Below, one piece after another: positions 17,240-25,496 of a stretch of DNA of 64,000 bases. The stretch is from Acuticoccus sp963704595 (GTDB lineage Bacteria > Pseudomonadota > Alphaproteobacteria > Rhizobiales > Amorphaceae). Below the pieces are notes generated by a model. The model saw nothing but the letters and a program-made list of their open reading frames with translations. It was not told the DNA's origin and made no database searches. Both the position numbers and the translations under genes were made by a program. Each line of letters starts with the position of its first letter. The stretch's first letter is position 1. The stretch spans positions 4,642,583 to 4,706,582 of the forward strand of contig OY969922.1 of NCBI GenBank assembly GCA_963704595.1, written 5' to 3'.

Positions 17240-17268
17240 TCTATGCCGTGCAGGCAGACCGACGTCAA
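17240..17268 (-). promoter_or_regulatory. Promoter for a probably leaderless arsR message
   Basis: On the minus strand TTGACG and CATAGA stand 17 bases apart, a good sigma-70 type pair. The -10 element ends 7 bases before the arsR ATG, so transcription should start at or next to the start codon. This fits with the missing ribosome-binding site. ArsR autoregulation would act here. Confidence 0.45.
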
Positions 17269-17341
17269 CAGCTATTTCTATTCCCGTCGAAATTCATATC
17301 AGTGGACGATGGATCGTCTCGAACGCATCCTTTCCCTCCCG

Positions 17342-18212
17342 TTACGCGGCGCAGCCGTAGGTGCCGAGGTAGCCGACCGTCAGGCCGCGATCGAGCGTCA
17401 TCGTCAGTGTCGCTTCGGTGCGGGCGGCGTCAGCGTTGCCGAGGGGGTCGTCGCCGGGACCGCCGACCGTCATCGTGATGCCGGGCGCGGCCGCCGCCGG
17501 ACCGGAGGCGAGTGTGGCCGGATCCGCCTCGAGGCGGACGAGATCGCCGCTGATCCTGATGAGGGCCGAGCCGTCCGCGCCGAGGGCCAGCACCGGGCGG
17601 CTGCCTTCGGTGTAGGTGAACGTGCAACGGGCTCCCGACGGCAATCCCTCGGCCATTTCGGCCTGCGAGATGAACTGCGGGTCGAGCGAAGGAAGGTCGG
17701 CGGTGGCGAGCGCCTCTTCGAGAAGTCACGACGGCGGCGGCCGGAGCGGCCTCCTCGCTGCCGTCGCCCTCGCGGTCGATGGCATCGATGAGGTAACGCA
17801 TCTCCGCGATCTCCTTGTCCTGCGCGTAGACGATGTCGTCTGCGAGCTTGCGCACGCGCGGATCGGATATGTCGGCCCGGCTCGACGTCATGATCGCGAT
17901 CGAGTGGTGCGGGATCATCGCGCGCATGTATGACGTGTCGCCGACGGTGATCTGGCTGCGCACCAGGAAAAGCGACAGCGCGAAGACGATCACGGAGCCC
18001 GCGAAGATCGCGATGTTGGCGCGGGTGTTCTTGTACATGGCAAGCATGAACGCGAGCATGATGAACGCCATCGTCGCGCCCATCAGAACGGCCATGTAGG
18101 CGCGGGTCTCGGAGAAGAAGATGTGCTCGAACAGGTAAGTGTTGAGATACATCAGGACAAACATGACGACGGTGGACGTCAGGATCATCGCGCCGAAGCG
18201 GACGTAAGACAT
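17342..18212 (-). pseudogene. Membrane-anchored DUF305 protein, frameshifted in the middle
   Basis: The first part has three membrane segments (FGAMILTSTVVMFVLMYLNT, VLMGATMAFIMLAFMLAMY, IAIFAGSVIVFALSLFLV) and then the DUF305 motif YMRAMIPHHSIAIMTSSRAD. DUF305 proteins are common beside copper genes. In the read frame the sequence turns to nonsense after about residue 165. In the +1 frame from about 17722 it continues sensibly as EEALATADLPSLDPQFISQA and runs to a stop at 17342. One extra base within 17720-17728 explains it. The start at 18212 has GAGGTC upstream. It is downstream of copA-cueR on the same strand. It may be a real mutation or a sequencing error. Confidence 0.75.
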
Positions 18213-18305
18213 AATCTTGACCTCTAGGCTCGGTTTCAATCGGATGCCGCGACGCTGCGGCGGTCGGTGTCGTAAGCGGAGCGTGCCGCGGGCCGGGTCT
18301 CAGGT

Positions 18306-18716
18306 TTAACGTTTTTCGCGGGAGCTCGGTTCGAGGGCCAGGCGGTCGATGATCGGACAGTCGGGCCGGTCGTCGCCGTGGCAGTTCTTCGCGAGGTGTT
18401 TCAGCGTGTTCGCCATCGCCTGCAGCTCGCCGATCTTCGCCTCCAGTTCGGCGACATGGGCGAGCGCGACCTGCTTGACGTCGGCGCTCGCGCGGCTTCG
18501 GTCGCGCCAGAGGGCGAGAAGTTCGCCGATCTGCGCCATCGAGAAGCCGAAGTCGCGCGCCTGGCGGATGAAGCGCAGGGTGTGAACGTCGGGCTCGGCG
18601 TAGCTGCGGTACCCGGCCGGGGATCGCTTCGCCTTCGCGATCAGCCCGGTTTCCTCGTAGTACCGGATCATCTTCGCGCTGACGCCGGACGCCTTCGATG
18701 CCTCGCCGATGTTCAT
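18306..18716 (-). CDS. cueR: CueR, copper-responsive MerR-family activator
   Basis: A 136-residue MerR protein. The DNA-binding domain is MNIGEASKASGVSAKMIRYY, then EETGLIAKAKRSPAGYRSY. The metal loop CHGDDRPDC has two Cys seven residues apart, the Cu(I)/Ag(I) signature of CueR. It senses free cytoplasmic copper and activates promoters with long spacers. Its ATG overlaps the copA stop (ATGA), so it is made from the copA transcript. Its targets are most likely the two matching boxes between copA and copZ. Confidence 0.93.
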   Translation of the reverse strand: MNIGEASKASGVSAKMIRYYEETGLIAKAKRSPAGYRSYAEPDVHTLRFIRQARDFGFSMAQIGELLALWRDRSRASADVKQVALAHVAELEAKIGELQAMANTLKHLAKNCHGDDRPDCPIIDRLALEPSSREKR

Positions 18717-21247
18717 GACGGCGCACCGGCGAGCGGGGCGGTGCCGTCAGCCGCCGGCTCGCCGAGTGCGGGCCGGACGCGCTTCAGGCGGAGCGCGTTG
18801 GTGACGACGAAGACGCTCGACAGCGCCATCGCGCCCGCAGCGAAGACCGGCGAGAGGAGGACCCCGAACGCCGGGTAGAGCACGCCCGCCGCGACCGGGA
18901 TGAGGGCGACGTTGTAGGCGAAGGCCCAGAAGAGGTTCTGGCGGATGTTCGCCATCGTCGCCCGCGAGAGCTTGAGGGCGTTCGCGACGCCGCGAAGGTC
19001 GCCCGCCATCAGGACGACGTCCGCCGCCTCGATCGCGACATCGGTGCCGGTGCCGATGGCGATGCCGACGTCCGCCGCGGCGAGCGCCGGCGCATCGTTG
19101 ATCCCGTCGCCGACGAAGGCCACCGGGCCATGGCGGCGAAGCGCCGTCACCGCGTCGACCTTCCCGTCCGGCAGGACCTCCGCCACCACCTCGTCGATGC
19201 CGAGGCGGGCCGCAACGGCCTCGGCCGTGCGGCGGTTGTCGCCTGTGATCATCGCGACCTTGAGGCCGAGGTCGTGCAGCGCGGCGAGGGCCGCCGCGGT
19301 GGTCGGCTTCACGGGATCGGCGACGGCGACGATTGCGGCGAGGCGGCCGTCGACCGCGGCGTAGAGCGGCGACCTGCCCTCGCGCCCGAGCCGTTCCGCC
19401 TCCGCCGCGAAAGGCGCAACGTCGAGGCCGAGCCGGGTCATGTGGCGGTCGGCGCCGACCTCGACACGGCGCCCCTCGACCATTGCGCCGACGCCATAGC
19501 CGGGCACAGCCTCGAAGTCCGTGACCGCGAGGGACGCGAGCCCCCGCCTCTCCGCCGCCGCCACGATGGCCGACGCGATCGGATGCTCCGACTTCGCCTC
19601 AACGGCGGCGACGAGCGCCAGCACATCGGCCTCGTCGAACCCGTCCGCCACGCTGAAATCGGTGAGCTCCGGCCGGCCTTCGGTGAGCGTCCCCGTCTTG
19701 TCGAACGCGACGACCGCGATGTCCTTCATCGACTGCAGCGCCTCGCCGCGGCGCGTGAGGACGCCCATCTCGGCCCCGCGCCCGATGCCGACCATGATCG
19801 AGGTCGGCGTCGCGAGCCCCATCGCGCACGGACAGGCGATGATGAGGACAGCGACCGCGTTGACCAGTGCGAACGACAGCGCCGGATCAGGGCCGAAGAT
19901 CAGCCAGGCGAGGAACGTCAGCGCCGCCACCGCCATCACGACGGGAACGAAGACGTAGGTCACGCGGTCGACCAGCGCCTGGATCGGCAGCTTGGCCCCC
20001 TGCGCCTCGCCGACCATGCGGATGATCTGCGACAGCACGGTGTCGGCGCCGACCCGCGTCGCCCTGAGGGTGAAGGCGCCGGTCTTGTTGAGCGTGCCGC
20101 CGACGACCTCGTCGCCTTCGCCGCACGCCACGGGAACGGGCTCGCCGGTGATCATCGACTGGTCGATAAAGCTCAACCCCTCGGTGACGACGCCGTCGAC
20201 CGGGACCGTTTCACCCGGCCGAACGAGGACGAGATCGCCGACCGCCACCGCTTCCAGCGGCAGGTCGACGGCCTCGCCGCCACGCATCACTCGGGCGGTC
20301 TTTGCACGGAGGCCGACGAGGCGACGGATCGCGTCGCCGGTCTGCCCCTTCGCCCGCGCCTCCAGGAAGCGGCCGACGAGGATGAGCGTGACGATCACCG
20401 CCGCCGCCTCGTAATAGACATTCTGCGTGCCGGGCGGCAGGAGACCGGATGCGAACGTCGCGACGACGGAGTAGCCCCACGCGGCCCCTGCCCCCAGCGC
20501 GACGAGCGAGTTCATGTCGGGTCCGCCGCGCAGGAGCGCCGGAAGGCCCTTGCGGAAGAACCGCAGGCCCGGGCCGAACAGGACGAGGGTGGTGAGCACG
20601 AACTGGATCACCCAGCTCGTCTGCCGGCCGATCGCCGCGTCGATGGCGTGGTGGAACGCCGGGACGAGGTGGGCGCCCATCTCCAGGACGAAGACGGGCA
20701 GCGTCAGCGCCGCGGCGATGGCGACATCGCGGCGAAGTGCAGCGATCTCGCTCGCCTTCCTGGTCTCGGCGGCGGTATCGGCAGCGCCGGAACGATCGAC
20801 CCTTGCATCATAGCCTGCGCCGTCGACCGCCGCGATCAGCGCGGGTTCGGAGACGAGACCCCCGAGATACCGCACCGTCGCCCGCTCGGTTGCGAGGTTG
20901 ACGGCGACCGAGATGACGCCAGGAACCGCAGCGAGCGCCCGCTCCACCCGGCCGACGCAGGAGGCGCAGGTCATCCCCTCGATGGCGAGCTCGATCGTTT
21001 CCCCGGGGACGTCATATCCGGCGTCCTCGACAGCCGCGCGGATCGCGGCGGCATCGGCTGGCCCGTCGAAGACGACACGGGCGCGTTCCGCAGCGAGGTT
21101 CACGCTGGCGTCCGTCGCGCCGGGGATCGCCTTCAGCGCTCGCTCGACGCGGCCGACGCACGACGCGCAGGTCATTCCCTCGACGCCGAACTCGACGCTC
21201 GTCGCAGCAGCGCCCGCCGGCAAATGTCGCTCAGTCATCGCATCCAT
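18713..21247 (-). CDS. copA: CopA, Cu(I)-exporting P1B-type ATPase
   Basis: An 844-residue copper pump. Two N-terminal metal-binding domains carry GMTCASC at residues 24-30 and 91-97. The membrane part has the ion-site motif CPCAMG, followed by the phosphorylation motif DKTGTLTEG and the hinge GDGINDAPALAAADVGIAIG. The His-Pro pair SEHPIA is present in the nucleotide domain. It moves Cu(I) from cytoplasm to periplasm. The ATG at 21247 has GGAGG 6 bases upstream. A CueR box lies at 21286-21306, and copZ is divergent beyond it. Confidence 0.97.
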   Translation of the reverse strand: MDAMTERHLPAGAAATSVEFGVEGMTCASCVGRVERALKAIPGATDASVNLAAERARVVFDGPADAAAIRAAVEDAGYDVPGETIELAIEGMTCASCVGRVERALAAVPGVISVAVNLATERATVRYLGGLVSEPALIAAVDGAGYDARVDRSGAADTAAETRKASEIAALRRDVAIAAALTLPVFVLEMGAHLVPAFHHAIDAAIGRQTSWVIQFVLTTLVLFGPGLRFFRKGLPALLRGGPDMNSLVALGAGAAWGYSVVATFASGLLPPGTQNVYYEAAAVIVTLILVGRFLEARAKGQTGDAIRRLVGLRAKTARVMRGGEAVDLPLEAVAVGDLVLVRPGETVPVDGVVTEGLSFIDQSMITGEPVPVACGEGDEVVGGTLNKTGAFTLRATRVGADTVLSQIIRMVGEAQGAKLPIQALVDRVTYVFVPVVMAVAALTFLAWLIFGPDPALSFALVNAVAVLIIACPCAMGLATPTSIMVGIGRGAEMGVLTRRGEALQSMKDIAVVAFDKTGTLTEGRPELTDFSVADGFDEADVLALVAAVEAKSEHPIASAIVAAAERRGLASLAVTDFEAVPGYGVGAMVEGRRVEVGADRHMTRLGLDVAPFAAEAERLGREGRSPLYAAVDGRLAAIVAVADPVKPTTAAALAALHDLGLKVAMITGDNRRTAEAVAARLGIDEVVAEVLPDGKVDAVTALRRHGPVAFVGDGINDAPALAAADVGIAIGTGTDVAIEAADVVLMAGDLRGVANALKLSRATMANIRQNLFWAFAYNVALIPVAAGVLYPAFGVLLSPVFAAGAMALSSVFVVTNALRLKRVRPALGEPAADGTAPLAGAPS

Positions 21248-21285
21248 GAGAGCCTCCCGCTCTGAACGTCACATCCAGATGGGGC

Positions 21286-21306
21286 TTCCCATCATGGGAA
21301 GGTCAA
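21286..21306 (-). promoter_or_regulatory. CueR-type operator/promoter of copA
   Basis: The 15-bp dyad TTCCCATCATGGGAA (21286-21300) is followed by GGTCAA (21301-21306), which on the minus strand is TTGACC, the -35 element running into the dyad. This is the usual CueR promoter arrangement, with the dyad filling a long spacer. It faces copA. The -10 element is poorly conserved to the eye. Confidence 0.75.
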
Positions 21307-21340
21307 GCGTGGCCGCACAAACTATTTTCCGGCCACTTCC

Positions 21341-21361
21341 TTGACCTTCCCATGGTGGGAA
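21341..21361 (+). promoter_or_regulatory. CueR-type operator/promoter of copZ
   Basis: TTGACC (21341-21346) runs into the dyad TTCCCATGGTGGGAA (from 21348 on), a near copy of the copA box in opposite orientation. It faces copZ, whose ATG is 40 bases further on. The pair makes a symmetrical divergent CueR control region. Confidence 0.75.
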
Positions 21362-21400
21362 TCCCCACATCCGTCGCATCGAAGAACCGGAGTTAGCGTC

Positions 21401-21595
21401 ATGAGACTGTCCATTCCCGACATGCACTGCGGCGGCTGCGTGAGGGGCGTCACCCGCGCGGTCGAGAGGGTCGACGCGCACGCCGCGGTCTCGACCGACC
21501 TCGCGACGCGTGAGGCGACCGTCGAGACCGATGCCAGCGCGGCGGCCATCCTTGCCGCGCTGGAGAAGGCCGGCTTCCCGGCCGAGCTGCGCTAG
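21401..21595 (+). CDS. copZ: CopZ-like cytoplasmic copper chaperone (HMA domain)
   Basis: A 64-residue single HMA domain. The metal motif is MHCGGC near residues 7-12 in LSIPDMHCGGCVRGVTRAVE. It has the babbab pattern of Atx1/CopZ and ends AAILAALEKAGFPAELR. It would hand Cu(I) to CopA. The ATG at 21401 is used; the frame is open further up but that part contains the CueR box. It has its own CueR-type promoter and a hairpin right after its stop. Confidence 0.9.
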   Translation: MRLSIPDMHCGGCVRGVTRAVERVDAHAAVSTDLATREATVETDASAAAILAALEKAGFPAELR

Positions 21596-21602
21596 GTCGT
21601 GG

Positions 21603-21632
21603 CGTCCCGGGCCGTTAAGCGTGCCCGGGACG
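21603..21632. terminator. Strong hairpin between convergent copZ and cytochrome c genes
   Basis: CGTCCCGGGC (21603-21612) and GCCCGGGACG (21623-21632) form a perfect 10-bp stem with a 10-base loop. It begins 8 bases after the copZ stop and precedes the end of the opposite-strand cytochrome gene, so it could serve both. No T-run is visible, so it may need Rho help. Confidence 0.5.
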
Positions 21633-21656
21633 TCCCGCGTCAATGCGCTGCGGACG

Positions 21657-22148
21657 TTAGCGCATCCCCGCCATCTGTGCGTTGAGCTCGTCGTGGCGGG
21701 TGCGGATTTCCGCAGGCCAGCGGCTCTTTATGTAGGAGAGCACGGCGATGATCTCGTCGTCGCTGAGGGTCGCCTCGAAGGCCGGCATGTTGGAGTGGTA
21801 CGGCTCGCCGTTGCCCATCTCCTTCGGCGGCCCCTCCTTGGTCAGCGCGAAGAGCATGACGTCGGGGTGGTGCCAGGTGTGGCCGCTCTCGTCGTGCGGC
21901 GGAGCCGGCAGGCGGCCGTCCGGCCCCCGCTCGCGCCAGTTCGCCTCGCCCTCGAGGTCCGCGCCATGGCAGGACGCGCACTCTGCCGCATAGATCCGCG
22001 CCCCTTCCGCGACCACGGCCGCATCGTCCGGCGCCAGCGCAATGGCCGGTTCGGGCGCAGGCTGAGGCCAGAACGCGACCGCCGCGACGGCGGCGAGGCC
22101 GACCAGCGCGCCGACCGCGATCATGATGATGGGCCGACTTGCGGTCAT
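21657..22148 (-). CDS. Membrane-anchored cytochrome c
   Basis: A 163-residue protein with an N-terminal hydrophobic anchor (IIMIAVGALVGLAAVAAVAF) and a single haem-binding motif CASCH in YAAECASCHGADLEG. Met ligands in GEPYHSNMPAFE are suitable as the sixth haem ligand. Such small cytochromes often accompany copper-resistance genes and may take electrons from periplasmic Cu(I) oxidation. GGAGG precedes the ATG at 22148. It lies 16 bases after the DUF411 gene in the same direction. Confidence 0.85.
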   Translation of the reverse strand: MTASRPIIMIAVGALVGLAAVAAVAFWPQPAPEPAIALAPDDAAVVAEGARIYAAECASCHGADLEGEANWRERGPDGRLPAPPHDESGHTWHHPDVMLFALTKEGPPKEMGNGEPYHSNMPAFEATLSDDEIIAVLSYIKSRWPAEIRTRHDELNAQMAGMR

Positions 22149-22164
22149 CGCCCGACCTCCCCGC

Positions 22165-22626
22165 TCACTGCCCGGCCCGGTAGAAAACCGTGCCTTCCTT
22201 GCCATCGCCGAAGGTGACGACGTCGTATTGCGCGGCGGGGTCGTTGCCCATGCCGACCGAGCCCTGCGGCATCCCGGGGACGGCGATCCCGCGCACGTCC
22301 GGCTTCTCGTCGAGAAGCCTGGCAATCGCCTCGGGCGGCACATGGCCTTCGAGCACATAGCCCTCGATCGCCGCGCTATGGCAGCCCTGGACTGCCGCGG
22401 GCACCCCGGCCTGCCGGCGCAGCTGCGCGAGGTCCTCGAGTTCGGTCACCTCGACCTTGTAGCCGAGCTGTTTCATGTGGTCGGCCCACGCGGTGCAGCA
22501 GCCGCACCAAGGCGTCTTGTAGACGTGCATGGTGTGGGCGGACGGATCGTCGGCCCGGACCGGCGTCGTTTCGATAGCGGCGATCGCGAGAAGCGCGCCT
22601 GCGAAGAGAATGGCTCTGGACATCAT
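22165..22626 (-). CDS. DUF411 periplasmic metal-binding protein
   Basis: A 153-residue exported protein. After a signal peptide (MMSRAILFAGALLAIAAIET) comes HVYKTPWCGCCTAWADHMKQ, the DUF411 motif with three Cys. VPAAVQGCHSAAIEGYVLEG and VPGMPQGSVGM follow, both typical. The family is tied to copper and silver resistance and probably binds metal in the periplasm. GGAGG stands 6 bases before the ATG at 22626. It is likely co-transcribed with the cytochrome c gene. Confidence 0.88.
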   Translation of the reverse strand: MMSRAILFAGALLAIAAIETTPVRADDPSAHTMHVYKTPWCGCCTAWADHMKQLGYKVEVTELEDLAQLRRQAGVPAAVQGCHSAAIEGYVLEGHVPPEAIARLLDEKPDVRGIAVPGMPQGSVGMGNDPAAQYDVVTFGDGKEGTVFYRAGQ

Positions 22627-22827
22627 CCGATGCCTCCTGAATTGCGGGTGTTGACCGGACGCCCGCCTACGGAAGACGGGTTGCCGGAAGGACGCGTCGC
22701 GATAGAGCGGCGCTCTGAACGGAATTGCGGGTCGTCGTCCGCGACAGGGCGGACGGCTGGCGGAACAGAGTCCGAGACAGTCGGCGCCGAGGCGCCCACT
22801 CGGGACAACCGGCAAGGCGGCCGCTGC

Positions 22828-23190
22828 TCAGACCGTTAGTGCGGGCGATCGTGGAGGGGGTGGGTCGTGCCGGGGCGGAACGACCGTGCCGCCAGCCGAG
22901 GTCGCGAACGCGGCACGCGTCCGCACGCCAGCGAAGAGCGGGACGAACGGCGCAACGACGAGCATCGGGCTCGCACCGCATGAGGCGAGGCCGGCGGGGC
23001 AGTCCGGCATCGCCGCCGCACCGTCCGGGCAGTGGCCGCCGGGGCAAGGCGGCATGCCGCTCGCGTCGTCGCCCGCCATCGCCATCGTCGAAACCGGCTC
23101 CGCCATCCCGGACCCGCCGACGGAGGCAGGGCCGCTCAGGAGCACCCCGGCGACGATCAATGCGTGAAGGATGACGGCGAACAGGCGCAT
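22828..23190 (-). CDS. Small exported Cys/Met/His-rich protein
   Basis: A 120-residue protein I cannot assign to a named family. It begins with a signal-like segment, MRLFAVILHALIVAGVLLSG. A central part is rich in possible copper ligands: MAMAGDDASGMPPCPGGHCP, then MPDCPAGLASCGASPM. A hydrophobic stretch and a Pro-rich tail (PPRHDPPPPRSP) follow. No Shine-Dalgarno is seen before the ATG. Its position between DUF411 and the divergent Cys/His-rich gene suggests periplasmic copper binding. Confidence 0.6.
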   Translation of the reverse strand: MRLFAVILHALIVAGVLLSGPASVGGSGMAEPVSTMAMAGDDASGMPPCPGGHCPDGAAAMPDCPAGLASCGASPMLVVAPFVPLFAGVRTRAAFATSAGGTVVPPRHDPPPPRSPALTV

Positions 23191-23292
23191 TCACTGTTGA
23201 TGGCGACGCGGGCCTCCTGTGTCAACGGCGCCCTCTCCTACGCTTCAACGGCCAGCCCCTGCAGAAGCCGTGCGGGTCGAACGAAGGCAGCA

Positions 23293-23751
23293 ATGTCGCA
23301 CTTCGGGCAGATCCGAAGGCCCGAGGCGATTGAGGCTTGCGCAATTGTGTTCAACTGCTTAGCCCGCAGCGTCTCCAGGAGAGCCGTTCCGCCGACGCTG
23401 TTACGCGTCATCCTCGCAGCCGCCATCTCGATGGCCCTCGCCGTTGCCGGCGCGGGTCATGCGGCGCCTGTGGCGGTTGCCGACGTGGTGGTTGCGACGC
23501 CCGCCGCCGCGACGGAGCATCAGCACGGGGCGCACGGCGATCACGACGCCGGTGCCGTCTCCAAGCAAGCCGCGGTCGGGTGCGCCGACACGGATCAGTG
23601 TCTCGGCTGTGCGGCGCATTGCCCTGCCATCGCTGTCGTGGCGTTCGTCCACACGGCCTCGCCCTCTCCGTCGGCCCGGTTCGCGCCGCGGCATGACAGG
23701 TGCGCGGCACGCTTCGTCCCGACAGAAGAGCGTCCACCGGAAGCGATCTGA
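23293..23751 (+). CDS. Small exported His/Cys-rich protein of the copper cluster
   Basis: About 152 residues; the start is uncertain. A hydrophobic export signal LLRVILAAAISMALAVAGAG ends in HAAP. The mature part has EHQHGAHGDHD, then CADTDQCLGCAAHCPA, a dense set of His and Cys. I used the ATG at 23293, with GAAGG nearby, but a GTG at 23347 is possible and would place the signal peptide nearer the start. The ligand-rich composition and neighbours suggest a periplasmic copper-binding role. No family was recognised. Confidence 0.55.
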   Translation: MSHFGQIRRPEAIEACAIVFNCLARSVSRRAVPPTLLRVILAAAISMALAVAGAGHAAPVAVADVVVATPAAATEHQHGAHGDHDAGAVSKQAAVGCADTDQCLGCAAHCPAIAVVAFVHTASPSPSARFAPRHDRCAARFVPTEERPPEAI

Positions 23752-23805
23752 CCACCCGCGGCTTGCCCGCGTCCCAAGGTTCCGATCTCTCAATCCGGTA
23801 TCCCC

Positions 23806-24036
23806 ATGCTCCGTATCATCACGGGCGCGCTCGCCGCGTCGGTGGCGGGCTGCGGCAGCGCGACATATGTCGCCGAACCGCCGCCCTTTGCCGCCGTGCC
23901 GACGCTCGCCTCCACCCATCGCGCCGGCCCCTCGCCGACCGCCGGCTATACGCACCGCACGCCGGTCGAACCCGCGCCGCCGCCGGCCCCACCGGCCGCG
24001 GAGGACGGCTTCGCCAGGCCGAGGGTCGGCTCGTGA
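23806..24036 (+). CDS. Small Pro-rich lipoprotein upstream of the TolC-like gene
   Basis: A 76-residue protein. The start MLRIITGALAASVAGCGSAT has a lipobox-like VAGC at residues 13-16. The rest is rich in Pro and Ala (PVEPAPPPAPPAAE) without a recognised domain. Its stop overlaps the GTG of the TolC-type gene (GTGA), so the two are translationally coupled. It is probably an accessory of the outer-membrane channel. Confidence 0.6.
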   Translation: MLRIITGALAASVAGCGSATYVAEPPPFAAVPTLASTHRAGPSPTAGYTHRTPVEPAPPPAPPAAEDGFARPRVGS

Positions 24037-25496
24037 GGCGCGCCGTTCGCGTCGCCAGCGTCGGCGCGGCCGCCGGCCTTCTTGCCGGCTGCGTGTCGCC
24101 GGCCGAGTTTCCGATCGACCGCGGCTTTGCGGAGGTGAGTGTCGCCGCCACCCCGGTCACGAAGACCCGCAGCGTCTGGGCGACCAACGCGGTCCTCTCG
24201 GCCCGGAACGAGTCGGAGGTCGCCGGCCTCGTCGCAGGACGGACGATCGACCCCGACACTGCCGTCAGGGTCGCGCTCCTCAACAACCGCGAACTCCAGG
24301 CGAACTACGCCGAGCTTGGAATCGCCGTCGCGGATCTGTGGCAGGAGAGCCTGCCGGTAAACCCGATCGCCTCCGTCGGAACCAGCGTGAACCCGATCAT
24401 GCAGGCGGTCGAGGCGCTGGTGATCGCCAACATCCTCTCCTACGCGACGCGCGAACGCAGGGTCGCCATCGCCGAGACCAGACTGAGGCAGGCGCAGGCC
24501 CGCGCAGTGGAGCAGACGCTGGATCTGGCGCTCCAGACCCGGCGCGCCTGGGTCGAGGCGGCGGCCGCCTGGGGCGTCGTCGGCGAGCTCAACCGTGCGC
24601 TGGTCGCGGCCGACGCCGCCGCCGAACTCGCCGTCGAACTCGGCCGCACCGGCGCCTTCCCGAAGATCGAGCAGGCCCGCAACCAGGCCTTCTACGCCGA
24701 GCTGACGGCCGAGAAAGCGCGCGCCGTGGTGGAAGCCCGCCTCGCCAAGGAGAGGCTGACGCGCCTCCTCGGCCTCTGGGGCGTCACCCTCTCCTACGAG
24801 GTGCCGAACGGCCTCCCGCCGCTGCCGCGCCACATCCGCGACGAGTCCGCGATCGAGCGGGCGGCCCTTCAGAACCGCGTCGACCTCACGATCGCGAAGC
24901 TGGAGCTCGAAGCCCTCGCCCGCAGCTACGGCCTCACCAGGGCGACCCGTTACCTCACCGACCTCGAAGTCATCGCCGGCGCCGAGATCGAACGGGAGGA
25001 AGAGACGTCCGAGGAGGACGGCAAGGAGGAGACGGAGGTGACGAACCGCCTGACGCCGCGGCTCGAGGTGGAGTTCGAGATCCCGATCTTCGACACCGGC
25101 GCTGCACGAATGCGCAAGGCCGAACTCGAGATCATGCGCGCGACCAATCTCCTCGCCGCACGCGCGGTCGCGGTCCGCTCCGAGGCGCGCGCGGCCCACG
25201 TCGCCTACGCCGGCAGTTACGACATCGCACGGCACTACCGTGACGCCGTGGTGCCGCTCAGGAAGGCCGTCGAGGACGAATCGCTCCTCAACTACAACGG
25301 CATGATCACGTCGACGTTCGACCTTCTCGCCGACACGCGCGCGCGGATCGACAGCGTGCGCGCGGCGCTCGACGCACGGCGCGACTTCTACCTCGCCGAA
25401 ATCGACATCACGGCCGCCATCTGGGGCGGTGGCGTTTCCGGGGCGGCACCCGCGGCTGAGGCCGCAAGCGACGAAGCCGAAGGAGCAGCACATTGA
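24033..25496 (+). CDS. TolC/CusC-type outer-membrane efflux lipoprotein
   Basis: A 487-residue outer-membrane channel of the TolC/NodT type. The start RRAVRVASVGAAAGLLAGCV carries a lipobox (LAGC). The long helical repeats are clear, for example ALLNNRELQANYAELGIAVA and ALQTRRAWVEAAAAWGVVGE in the first half and a related pair near residues 360-420 in the second. A highly acidic insert (EREEETSEEDGKEETE) lies near residue 320. The GTG start at 24033 has GAGGG upstream. The multicopper oxidase gene follows with overlap. No RND pump or membrane-fusion gene is adjacent, which is odd for a CusC-like channel. Confidence 0.88.
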   Translation: MRRAVRVASVGAAAGLLAGCVSPAEFPIDRGFAEVSVAATPVTKTRSVWATNAVLSARNESEVAGLVAGRTIDPDTAVRVALLNNRELQANYAELGIAVADLWQESLPVNPIASVGTSVNPIMQAVEALVIANILSYATRERRVAIAETRLRQAQARAVEQTLDLALQTRRAWVEAAAAWGVVGELNRALVAADAAAELAVELGRTGAFPKIEQARNQAFYAELTAEKARAVVEARLAKERLTRLLGLWGVTLSYEVPNGLPPLPRHIRDESAIERAALQNRVDLTIAKLELEALARSYGLTRATRYLTDLEVIAGAEIEREEETSEEDGKEETEVTNRLTPRLEVEFEIPIFDTGAARMRKAELEIMRATNLLAARAVAVRSEARAAHVAYAGSYDIARHYRDAVVPLRKAVEDESLLNYNGMITSTFDLLADTRARIDSVRAALDARRDFYLAEIDITAAIWGGGVSGAAPAAEAASDEAEGAAH

